In this document: positions 55,340 through 64,000 of the stretch, in pieces
Layout of the letters: every line of letters begins with the position of its first letter
Position numbering within the stretch: position 1 is the first letter of the stretch
Source of the DNA: Pseudomonadota bacterium
GTDB taxonomy: Bacteria; Pseudomonadota; Gammaproteobacteria; Burkholderiales; Rhodocyclaceae
Assembly (NCBI GenBank): GCA_018240785.1
Contig: JAFEFC010000030.1
Location: forward strand, 53,884 to 117,883
Length of the DNA stretch: 64,000 nucleotides
Direction of reading: 5' to 3'
The notes under the pieces: model-generated
What the model was told of the DNA's origin: nothing
Seen by the model: only the letters and a program-made list of their open reading frames with translations
Database searches by the model: none
Program-made: the position numbers and the translations under genes

Positions 55340-57007
55340 GTGCTGAGCACGTTCCAATATCCGAAGTTCGAATTTTCCCGGCCGCCGGTCGATGACGACC
55401 GGCACGCGGGGCATTTCCCGGTGGTGATCATCGGTGCCGGTCCGGTGGGCCTTTCCACCGCGATCGATCTCGCCCAGCAGGGCCAGCGCGTGGTGCTGCT
55501 CGACAACGACGACACGGTGTCGATCGGTTCGCGCGGCGTGTGCTACGCCAAGCGCACGCTCGAAGTGCTCGACCGCCTGGGCTGCGGCGAGCCCATGGTG
55601 CAGAAGGGCGTGTCGTGGAACGTGGGCCGCACCTTCTTCCGCGAGGACGAGGTGTTCAGCTTCAACCTCTGCCCCGAGCCCGACCACCATCGCCCGGGCA
55701 TGATCAACCTGCAGCAGTATTACCTTGAGGACGAGCTGGTGAAGCGCGCGCGCGCGCTGCCGAACCTCGAGATGCACTTCCTGAACAAGGTGATCTCGGT
55801 GGTGCCGGGCGAGGACGCGGTCACCGTGCGGGTGGAGACCGAGGCCGGCCCGTATTCGCTGACCGCCGGCTGGCTGATCGCCGCGGATGGCGCGCGCAGC
55901 CCGATCCGCACCATGCTGGGGCTGGACATCGAAGGCAAGATCTTCATGGACCGCTTCCTGATCGCCGACGTGGTGATGAAGGCGGAATACCCGACCGAGC
56001 GCTGGTTCTGGTTCGATCCTCCCTTCCACCCCAACCAGTCGGTGCTGCTGCACCGGCAGGCCGACAACGTGTGGCGCATCGACTTCCAGTTGGGCTGGCA
56101 GGCCGACCCGGAAGAGGAGAAGAAGCCGGAGAACGTCATCCCGCGCATCAAGGCGATGTTGGGTGATGAAAGGGAATTCGAGCTGGAGTGGGTCAGCGTC
56201 TACACGTTCCAGTGCCGGCGCATGAACCGCTTCAACCACGGCCGCGTGCTGTTCGTCGGCGATTCGGCGCACCAGGTGTCGCCCTTCGGCGCGCGCGGCG
56301 CCAACTCCGGCATCCAGGACGCCGACAATCTGGCGTGGAAGCTCAAGCTGGTGATGGATGGCAAGGCGCCGGCCACGCTGCTCGACACCTATTCTGACGA
56401 GCGCGGCTACGCGGCGGACGAGAACATCATGAACTCGACCCGCTCCACCGACTTCATCACGCCCAAGAGCAACGTCAGCAAGACCTTCCGCAACGCGGTG
56501 CTGGGGCTGGCCGAGCACTATCCGTTCGCCCGTGCCCTGGTCAATTCCGGTCGCCTGTCGGTGCCGAGCTTCCTCGCCGACTCGCGCCTCAACACCGCCG
56601 ACGAGGCGGCCTTCGCCGGCAACATGATTCCCGGCGCGCCGATGGACGATGCGCCCATCGAGGCCGGCGGCGGCGTGCATTGGCTGCTCGAGGCGGCGGG
56701 CAACCGCTTCCAGGTGCTGCACTACGCGGAAGACGCTTCCGCGCTGGCTGCGGCCACCGCCGGGGCGCTCTCCGGGCTGGCCGATGCCGCCATCCCGGTC
56801 GAGGCCATCGTCGTCGCCGCACGCGGCACCGCGCCGGGCGGGCTGAAGACGCTGATCGATGCAAAGGGCCGCATCCGCGAACGCTACGACCTGCAGCCGG
56901 GTAGCACCTACCTGCTGCGCCCCGACCAGCATGTGGCCGCGCGCTGGCGCAGCCTCGATGTCGCCAAAGTGCGTGCCGCCGTTGCGCGCGCGACCTGCAA
57001 CGCCTGA
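55340..57007 (+). CDS. FAD-dependent aromatic monooxygenase (FAD_binding_3)
   Basis: A 555-aa flavoprotein hydroxylase. FAD-binding elements are VVIIGAGPVGLST (GxGxxG at 32-37), the DG-type motif LIAADGARSPIRTML, and the GD motif FVGDSAHQVSPFGARGANSG (Gly 307, Asp 308). The C-terminal thioredoxin-like extension (about 450-555) is typical of phenol/3-(3-hydroxyphenyl)propionate hydroxylases. It would hydroxylate a phenolic ring using NAD(P)H and O2; the substrate is not clear. GTG 55340 is chosen because AAGGAGG is 8 nt upstream. It is followed 11 bp later by DUF2783. Confidence 0.9.
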   Translation: MLSTFQYPKFEFSRPPVDDDRHAGHFPVVIIGAGPVGLSTAIDLAQQGQRVVLLDNDDTVSIGSRGVCYAKRTLEVLDRLGCGEPMVQKGVSWNVGRTFFREDEVFSFNLCPEPDHHRPGMINLQQYYLEDELVKRARALPNLEMHFLNKVISVVPGEDAVTVRVETEAGPYSLTAGWLIAADGARSPIRTMLGLDIEGKIFMDRFLIADVVMKAEYPTERWFWFDPPFHPNQSVLLHRQADNVWRIDFQLGWQADPEEEKKPENVIPRIKAMLGDEREFELEWVSVYTFQCRRMNRFNHGRVLFVGDSAHQVSPFGARGANSGIQDADNLAWKLKLVMDGKAPATLLDTYSDERGYAADENIMNSTRSTDFITPKSNVSKTFRNAVLGLAEHYPFARALVNSGRLSVPSFLADSRLNTADEAAFAGNMIPGAPMDDAPIEAGGGVHWLLEAAGNRFQVLHYAEDASALAAATAGALSGLADAAIPVEAIVVAARGTAPGGLKTLIDAKGRIRERYDLQPGSTYLLRPDQHVAARWRSLDVAKVRAAVARATCNA

Positions 57008-57018
57008 AGGAGCCAGCC

Positions 57019-57255
57019 ATGCCGCTCAACACGCAACCCAACCTGTCCGAACCCGGCAAGCGCTACTTCCGTGCCTTCAGCCCCGGCGACGACTTCTACG
57101 AGGCGCTGATCGAGACCCATCGCGACCTCAGCGACGAGCAGAGCGCGATGGTCAATGCGCGCCTGATCCTGCTGCTCGCCAACCACATCGGCGACATCGC
57201 AGTGCTGCGCGAGGCGATGACGATCGCGCGCGAAGGCGTGGCCGGCGCGAGCTGA
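57019..57255 (+). CDS. DUF2783 protein
   Basis: A 78-aa small soluble protein. The sequence (ddfYEALIETHRDLSDEQS and NARLILLLANHIGD) matches DUF2783, a family seen next to FAD monooxygenases in aromatic clusters. It may be a partner or stability factor of the hydroxylase; its function is not established. It begins after AAGGAGCCAGCC and is the last gene before a terminator. Confidence 0.82.
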   Translation: MPLNTQPNLSEPGKRYFRAFSPGDDFYEALIETHRDLSDEQSAMVNARLILLLANHIGDIAVLREAMTIAREGVAGAS

Positions 57256-57286
57256 GCCCCATGTGACGCTTCGTGCCTCGCTCACA

Positions 57287-57320
57287 GACGACGGCTCCCG
57301 AAAGGGGGCCGTCGTCGTTT
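57287..57320. terminator. bidirectional-type terminator between DUF2783 and LysR genes
   Basis: GACGACGGC (57287-57295) pairs with GCCGTCGTC (57308-57316), extended by a CCC/GGG pair, and is followed by GTTT. It lies between convergent genes. Confidence 0.65.
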
Positions 57321-57344
57321 CCGCCATGCGGCAGCCGAGGCTGT

Positions 57345-58253
57345 TCAGCGGCCGAAGTCGGCCTGCTCGCGGATGTGGCGGAAGAGGTAGTCGCGCAGCG
57401 CTTCGGCGGCGGGCGTCAGCGATCGCCCGTTGCGGGTGAACACATAGAAGCGTCGCGTCACTTCCGGCGCGATCAGCGGTCGCATCTCGAGCTGGTAGAG
57501 GCGTACCAGCGAGGTGGCGTACGGAATGCAGATGGTCACGCCAAGGCCGGCGGCGACCATGCTGAGCGCGGTCGACATGAAGGTCACCGTGGTGTTGGGG
57601 TCGAGGTCGAGTTCGCGCATGGCGTTGTGCAGGTCGACCGACAGGCGCTCGGTGAATTGCCCCTGCAGCGTGATCAGCGGGTAATCGACGAGGTCGGCCC
57701 ACTGGACGCGCTCGCGCGCGGCCAGCGCATGGCCGGGCGGGAACACGGCGTGGAAGGGCAACTCGAACAGCGGCGTGGCGTCGATATCCGAATTCGGATC
57801 GCGCTCGGGGCCGACGCCGAAGTCGACCTCGCCCGAGAATACGCGCGAGGCGACGCTCTCCACCGCGCAGTCGATGAGCCGGATATGGACGTTGGGGAAA
57901 TCCTTGCCGAAGGCGGCGATGACTTCGGGCAGCAGCGTGCACGCCATCAGTTGTGGCGCGGCGACCCGTACCACCCCCGTCTTGAGCGCCTTGAGGTTGG
58001 CGACCTCTTCCAGCACACCGTCGAGGTCGAGCAGAATCTTGTCGATCAGCGGATAGATGCCTCGGCCCACGTCGGACAACTGGATGCGCCGCGTGCTGCG
58101 GTCGAACAGGCGCACACCGAGCGACTGTTCCAGTTCCTTGATCAGGCCGCTCAGCGCAGACTGGGTCACGAACAGGCTTTCGGCGGCGAGGGTGAAGCTG
58201 CCGGTGCGGGCGACGGCGATGAAGGCGCGCAACTGGCGCAGGGTGATATTCAT
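57345..58253 (-). CDS. LysR-family transcriptional regulator
   Basis: A 302-aa regulator. The N-terminal winged helix is clear (MNITLRQLRAFIAVARTGSF, TLAAESLFVTQSALSGLIKE). The effector domain follows from about 90. It is divergent from the VOC/FAH genes with 135 bp between, the usual LysR layout, and probably activates them in response to a pathway intermediate. ATG 58253 opens the HTH; the upstream frame is a shadow. Confidence 0.93.
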   Translation of the reverse strand: MNITLRQLRAFIAVARTGSFTLAAESLFVTQSALSGLIKELEQSLGVRLFDRSTRRIQLSDVGRGIYPLIDKILLDLDGVLEEVANLKALKTGVVRVAAPQLMACTLLPEVIAAFGKDFPNVHIRLIDCAVESVASRVFSGEVDFGVGPERDPNSDIDATPLFELPFHAVFPPGHALAARERVQWADLVDYPLITLQGQFTERLSVDLHNAMRELDLDPNTTVTFMSTALSMVAAGLGVTICIPYATSLVRLYQLEMRPLIAPEVTRRFYVFTRNGRSLTPAAEALRDYLFRHIREQADFGR

Positions 58254-58287
58254 CGGATTGTCCGATAAGTCGATCTGAAAAAGCTGT

Positions 58288-58316
58288 TTGAATGATAGAA
58301 ACTTTTGAACTGTAAT
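58288..58316 (+). promoter_or_regulatory. promoter of the VOC/FAH/transporter genes
   Basis: TTGAAT (58288-58293), 17-bp spacer, TGTAAT (58311-58316), 73 bp before the VOC ATG and within the LysR divergent region. Confidence 0.6.
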
Positions 58317-58388
58317 GCGCTTGTGCCTGGCCGACGCCGGATGCGAAGTCGCAGGGCGACGAGTCAGCGAGGACACAAGGAGACCGCA

Positions 58389-58940
58389 ATGAACCCGTTG
58401 GTGCAGAAGATTCATCATGTGGCATACCGCTGCAAGGACGCGCTGGAAACCGCGCGCTGGTACGAGAAGAACCTGGGCATGAAGCTGGTGCTGTCGATCG
58501 CCGAGGACGCGGTGCCGTCCACCGGTGAGGCCGACCCCTACATGCACATCTTCATGGATGCGGGCATGGGCAACGTCCTCGCCTTCTTCGAGTTGCCCAC
58601 GCGCAAGCCCATGGGGCGCGACGAGAACACGCCGGCCTGGACGCAGCACCTGGCGCTGCAGGTCGGCTCGATGGACGAACTGCTCGCCGCCAAGGCGCGC
58701 CTGCAGGCAGCCGGCGTCGAGGTCGTCGGGCCGACCGACCATGCCCTGTTCCAGTCGATCTATTTCTTCGACCCCAACGGCCACCGCCTCGAACTGGCCT
58801 GCAACACGCACCGCCCGGGCATGCTGGAGGCGCTCGACAAGGTCAAGTGGGACATGCTGGAAGAGTGGGCGCAGACCAAGAAGGCCCCCAAGCACGCGGC
58901 CTGGATGCACGACGGCAGCTACAAGGAGATGTTCAAGTGA
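58389..58940 (+). CDS. VOC-family protein (glyoxalase/extradiol dioxygenase fold)
   Basis: A 183-aa protein of two beta-alpha-beta-beta-beta modules. Candidate metal ligands are His 9/10 (IHHVAYRC), His 87 (TQHLALQV) and Glu 135 (HRLELACN), the H-H-E triad of type I extradiol dioxygenases and other VOC enzymes. The position with a ring hydroxylase and an FAH-type hydrolase makes a ring-opening or isomerising role plausible. It begins after ACAAGGAGACCGCA. The next gene overlaps its stop (GTGA). Confidence 0.85.
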   Translation: MNPLVQKIHHVAYRCKDALETARWYEKNLGMKLVLSIAEDAVPSTGEADPYMHIFMDAGMGNVLAFFELPTRKPMGRDENTPAWTQHLALQVGSMDELLAAKARLQAAGVEVVGPTDHALFQSIYFFDPNGHRLELACNTHRPGMLEALDKVKWDMLEEWAQTKKAPKHAAWMHDGSYKEMFK

Positions 58941-59950
58941 AACTCGCCACCCTCAAGCAAGGCGGCCGCGACGGCACCCTGGTCGTCGTCAGCCGCGACC
59001 TGACCCTCTGCCAGCCGGTGCCCGACATCGCCCGCACGCTGCAGGCCGCGCTCGACGACTGGGAGGCTGCTGCGCCCAGGCTGCGCGATGTGTACGAGGC
59101 GCTCAACAACGGCCACGCCCGCCACGCCCAGCCTTTCGACCAGGCCGCCTGCGCCTCGCCGCTGCCGCGCGCCTACCAGTGGGCGGACGGCTCGGCCTAC
59201 ATCAACCATGTGGAACTGGTGCGCAAGGCGCGCAACGCCGAGATGCCGCCGTCCTTCTACACCGACCCGCTGATGTACCAGGGCGGCTCGGACAGCTTCA
59301 TCGGTCCGCGCGACGCGGTGGTGGCCGACGAGAGCTGGGGCATCGACTTCGAGGCCGAGGTCAGCGTGGTGACCGGCGACGTGCCCATGGGTGCGACGCC
59401 CGCCGAGGCGGCGAAGGCCATCCGGCTGGTGATGCTGGTCAATGACGTCAGCCTGCGCAACCTGATTCCCAACGAACTGGCCAAGGGCTTCGGCTTCTTC
59501 CAGAGCAAGCCGGCCTCCGCCTTCAGCCCGGTGGCGGTGACGCCGGACGAGCTCGGCGACGCCTGGCGCGACGCCAAGGTGCACCTGCCGCTGGTGGTGC
59601 ATCTGAACGGCAAGCTGTTCGGCAAGCCGGAGGCGGGCGAAGACATGACCTTCGACTTCGGCCAGCTCGTCGCCCATGTGGCGAAGACACGCGAACTGGA
59701 GGCCGGCTCCATCATCGGTTCGGGCACCGTGTCGAACAAGCAGGGCGATCTGTGGGGCTCGTCGATCGAGCATGGCGGCGTGGGTTATTGCTGCCTCGCC
59801 GAGGTCCGCACCTACGAGACGATCGAGCAGGGCAAGCCGGCGACGCCCTTCATGCGCGGCGGTGACGTGGTGCGCATCGAGATGTTCGATCGCGAAGGCC
59901 GCAGCGTGTTCGGCACCATAGAGAACCGCATCACCGCGCCCGGCGCCTGA
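58937..59950 (+). CDS. fumarylacetoacetate hydrolase-family enzyme
   Basis: A 337-aa C-C bond hydrolase of the FAH family. The C-terminal catalytic domain carries the acidic metal-binding stretch IDFEAEVSVV, NDVSLRNL, and the late loop IIGSGTVSNKQGD. The N-terminal small domain is present. Homologues cleave fumarylacetoacetate, fumarylpyruvate or related acyl-pyruvates. The start is GTG 58937 overlapping the VOC stop, so the pair is coupled. The exact pathway (gentisate, homogentisate or other) cannot be decided here. Confidence 0.9.
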   Translation: MKLATLKQGGRDGTLVVVSRDLTLCQPVPDIARTLQAALDDWEAAAPRLRDVYEALNNGHARHAQPFDQAACASPLPRAYQWADGSAYINHVELVRKARNAEMPPSFYTDPLMYQGGSDSFIGPRDAVVADESWGIDFEAEVSVVTGDVPMGATPAEAAKAIRLVMLVNDVSLRNLIPNELAKGFGFFQSKPASAFSPVAVTPDELGDAWRDAKVHLPLVVHLNGKLFGKPEAGEDMTFDFGQLVAHVAKTRELEAGSIIGSGTVSNKQGDLWGSSIEHGGVGYCCLAEVRTYETIEQGKPATPFMRGGDVVRIEMFDREGRSVFGTIENRITAPGA

Positions 59951-60052
59951 CCGACGGCGATCCCGGTCCGCCAGCCGCACGCAGACGGCGGCGGCGGGCC
60001 CGCGCGCGACCCTCCTCTGCGCGCGCCTGACAATCATTCGGAGACAGCAAAC

Positions 60053-61432
60053 ATGCAGCAGATGCCGCAGGCCCCCGGCTTGTCCGTCGATATCGGCGGA
60101 CTCCTCGATCACGGGCCCTTCACACCCATGCAGCGCGCCGTGGTCATGCTCGCCGCCTTTGCCATCATCATGGACGGCTTCGACGGCCAGTTGATCGGCT
60201 TCGCCATTCCCGCCCTCATCCAGGAATGGGGTATCACGCGTACCGCCTTCGCGCCCGCGGTGGCGGCCGGCCTGCTTGGCATGGCCGTGGGCAGCGCCGG
60301 CGCCGGCCTCGTCGCCGACCGCATCGGCCGGCGGATGGTGCTCACCGCCAGCGTGTTCCTGTTCGGCGCCGCCACCTGCGCGATCGGCTTCGCGCCCGAC
60401 GTGGCCACCATTGCCGCGCTGCGCTTCGTCGCCGGGCTGGGCATCGGCGGCGCCCTGCCGAGCGCCTCGACGATGACGGCGGAGTTCACTCCGGCGCACC
60501 GGCGCACCCTTGCGGTGACGGCGACCATCGTCTGCTATCCGCTGGGCGGCATGCTCGCGGGGCTCTTCGCCACCGCGATCCTGCCGTTGCTCGGATGGCG
60601 CGGTCTGTTCTGGATCGGTGGCGCGCTGCCGGTGGCCTACAGCATGCTGCTGCTGACGGCGCTGCCGGAATCGCCCCGCTACCTTGCGCGCAGGCAGCCG
60701 CGCTGGCCCGAACTGCGCCGGCTGCTTGCACGCATGGCGCGCCCGGCCCGGCCCGACACCGCCTTCGTCGATGCGGTGGAACAGGTGGCGGAGCAGCGCG
60801 CCGGCTTCGGTTCGCTGTTCGAGGCGAGCCGCGTGCGCGACACGCTGGCGATCTGGGGTGGTTTCTTCATGGTCATGCTCGCCACCTACAGCGCCTTCAG
60901 TTGGCTGCCGACCATGCTCGCGGCCGAGGGTCTGCCGATGACGCTGGCCAGTTCCGGGCTGACGGCCTACAACCTCGGCGGCGTGCTCGGCGCGCTGGGC
61001 TGCGCGTTGGCGATCACGCGCTTCGGCTCGCGTCGCGCGCTGATCGTGTGCTGCATCGGCGCGGCGTTGAGCGCTTTCGCCCTCAAGGGTATCGACATCG
61101 CGCAGAACACCAGTTGGCTGATGCTGGGCCTCGGGCTGCACGGCATGTTCGTCAATGCGGTGCAGGCGCCGATGTATGCCCTGTGCGCCTATGTCTATCC
61201 GACCATCGTGCGTGCCACCGGCACCGCCTCGGCGCTTTCGTTCGGCCGCCTGGGCGCGATCCTGAGCTCGTTTGCCGGCGCCGCGGTGATCACCGCCGGC
61301 GGCGCATCGGCCTACCTGTCGCTGCTGGGCTTCGCGATGGTGTTCGCGCTGGTCGCCCTGGCGATCGTGAAGCGCCACATCCCCGGCCGGGCGCGGCGCG
61401 AAGCTGCAGGCCCCGCCAGGCAATACGCTTGA
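60053..61432 (+). CDS. MFS transporter, aromatic acid:H+ symporter (AAHS) family
   Basis: A 459-aa, 12-helix permease. The family motif DGFDGQ sits in helix 1 (41-46), and the RIGRRMV loop 2-3 is typical. AAHS proteins (PcaK, BenK, MhpT type) import aromatic acids. It follows the FAH gene by 102 bp in the same direction, which points to an aromatic acid as the substrate of this cluster. The start at 60053 follows GGAGACAGCAAAC. Confidence 0.92.
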   Translation: MQQMPQAPGLSVDIGGLLDHGPFTPMQRAVVMLAAFAIIMDGFDGQLIGFAIPALIQEWGITRTAFAPAVAAGLLGMAVGSAGAGLVADRIGRRMVLTASVFLFGAATCAIGFAPDVATIAALRFVAGLGIGGALPSASTMTAEFTPAHRRTLAVTATIVCYPLGGMLAGLFATAILPLLGWRGLFWIGGALPVAYSMLLLTALPESPRYLARRQPRWPELRRLLARMARPARPDTAFVDAVEQVAEQRAGFGSLFEASRVRDTLAIWGGFFMVMLATYSAFSWLPTMLAAEGLPMTLASSGLTAYNLGGVLGALGCALAITRFGSRRALIVCCIGAALSAFALKGIDIAQNTSWLMLGLGLHGMFVNAVQAPMYALCAYVYPTIVRATGTASALSFGRLGAILSSFAGAAVITAGGASAYLSLLGFAMVFALVALAIVKRHIPGRARREAAGPARQYA

Positions 61433-61515
61433 GAGGCGCCGGCCCGGTTCCGGCCGCCATCCCCGATACCCCTGTGTCAACGCGCCGCGCCAACGGCGCA
61501 ACAAGGAGAGGTTTC

Positions 61516-61959
61516 ATGTCGATCATGTTCAAATGCTCGGTCCGCGGCATTCGCATTGCCGCGGCGATTATCGCGATCGGCCTTGCGGCCTCGACCCCGG
61601 CCAAGGCAGCGCCGCCCGCGGAGGCGCAGACCGGCACGCGGCTCGTGCTGCTCGGCACCGCCGGAGGCCCTTCGATCAAGAAAGCTCGCGCGCAGCCGGC
61701 CAACGCGCTGACCGTCAATGGCAGCCTCTACATCCTCGATGCCGGCAACGGCGTCGCGCGGCAGATGGCGCTGGCGGGCATCGACGCCGAGCAGGTCGGC
61801 GACGTCGCGACCCGGGCCCGGGTCGGCAAGCTCGTGCTGACCCACTTCGTTCCGACCGGTCTGCCGGCGTTCGACGACCCGCAGATATGGACCGCCGCGG
61901 TGCGCAAGACCTATGCCGACGAACTCGTGATCGGCGAGGACCTGCTGGCCATCGACTGA
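61516..61959 (+). CDS. internally deleted MBL-fold (arylsulfatase-like) secreted protein
   Basis: A 147-aa protein with a signal peptide ([20 protein letters not shown]). The N-terminal part ([22 protein letters not shown]) and the C-terminal part ([13 protein letters not shown], then [10 protein letters not shown]) match the two ends of a secreted MBL-fold hydrolase that is normally about 300 aa or more. The middle part with the HxHxDH metal site is missing, and the two halves are joined in frame near [10 protein letters not shown]. It is likely non-catalytic or a relic. The ATG follows AAGGAGAGGTTTC. Confidence 0.65.
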   Translation: MSIMFKCSVRGIRIAAAIIAIGLAASTPAKAAPPAEAQTGTRLVLLGTAGGPSIKKARAQPANALTVNGSLYILDAGNGVARQMALAGIDAEQVGDVATRARVGKLVLTHFVPTGLPAFDDPQIWTAAVRKTYADELVIGEDLLAID

Positions 61960-62001
61960 CCTCCGGCCATGGCCCGCGCAGCCCGGCCGCTCCATTCGCG
62001 C

Positions 62002-62035
62002 GCCGGCCGGACCGCCGGCTTCTTTCCCGTTTCTG
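62002..62035 (+). terminator. possible terminator before acetoacetyl-CoA synthetase
   Basis: GCCGGCCGGACCGCCGGC (62002-62019) can form a GC-rich hairpin followed by the pyrimidine-rich TTCTTTCCCGTTTCT. The T run is interrupted, so the call is weak. Confidence 0.35.
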
Positions 62036-62099
62036 CCGGCGGCCTTCGCACGCGATGCGCTGGGCACGGACGGCAGTGAATCGACAGCGAGTATTCATC

Positions 62100-64000
<1,901 letters not shown>

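Noticed and set aside
58919-61504. 861-aa minus-strand open frame
   Set aside because: Antisense to the FAH and AAHS genes, no signal peptide or motifs.

Overview
The window is a 64-kb stretch of a GC-rich, densely coding chromosome. Gene order and protein styles point to a betaproteobacterium, most likely of the Rhodocyclales (Azoarcus/Thauera type). The grounds are a urt urea importer next to a complete urease cluster, a PEP-CTERM protein, Tat-dependent binding proteins, and several aromatic and organic-acid clusters. The genus is inferred from style, not from a database search.

Layout. 0-6.6 kb: housekeeping genes (a partial gene end, a class A penicillin-binding protein, a RidA protein, a PACE efflux pump, an MscS channel, murB). 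7-13.3 kb: urtABCDE urea ABC importer behind a near-consensus sigma-54 promoter with an NtrC-type box. 13.4-16.8 kb: modABC molybdate importer and a methyltransferase. 16.8-24.3 kb: a PEP-CTERM protein, then ureDABCEFG-ureJ, again behind NtrC-like boxes and a possible sigma-54 promoter. Five copies of a palindromic repeat of about 110 bp lie between these nitrogen genes. 24.4-30 kb: hydroxyacid dehydrogenase, FMN reductase, thioredoxin 2, a Fur-box-preceded cupredoxin/FTR1 iron uptake pair, an outer-membrane protein and an orphan TRAP binding protein. 30.2-41.1 kb, all minus strand: old yellow enzyme, haloacetate-dehalogenase-like hydrolase, MFS transporter, beta-keto acid cleavage enzyme, CoA-transferase, SDR, thiolase, and a FixL/FixJ-like two-component pair.

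41.3-46.7 kb: a TIR protein translationally overlapped with a STAND NTPase/WD40 protein, a probable NLR-like defence pair. 46.8-48.5 kb: an alpha-hydroxyacid oxidase and a membrane protein whose C-terminus has been lost. 48.5-53.1 kb: an immune-system graveyard (fragments of a DUF1016 nuclease, a restriction-type helicase, an adenine methylase and an HNH nuclease, a one-spacer type I-E CRISPR relic, and an antitoxin with a toxin stub). It surrounds one intact compact operon: DUF3696 AAA ATPase, PIN-like nuclease and RNA ligase. That operon and the TIR/STAND pair are the best candidates for undescribed biology. 53.1-62 kb: an aromatic-type catabolic cluster (IclR, MBL-fold protein, FAD monooxygenase, DUF2783, LysR, VOC protein, FAH-family hydrolase, AAHS transporter). 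It is followed by an internally deleted MBL protein and by acetoacetyl-CoA synthetase, which runs off the end.

How the parts fit. Urea is imported by UrtABCDE and hydrolysed by urease; both sets look nitrogen-regulated. In the 32-41 kb cluster the cleavage enzyme would consume acetyl-CoA and release acetoacetate, which the CoA-transferase and thiolase can return to acetyl-CoA. All family assignments are by reading the sequence; no searches were run.
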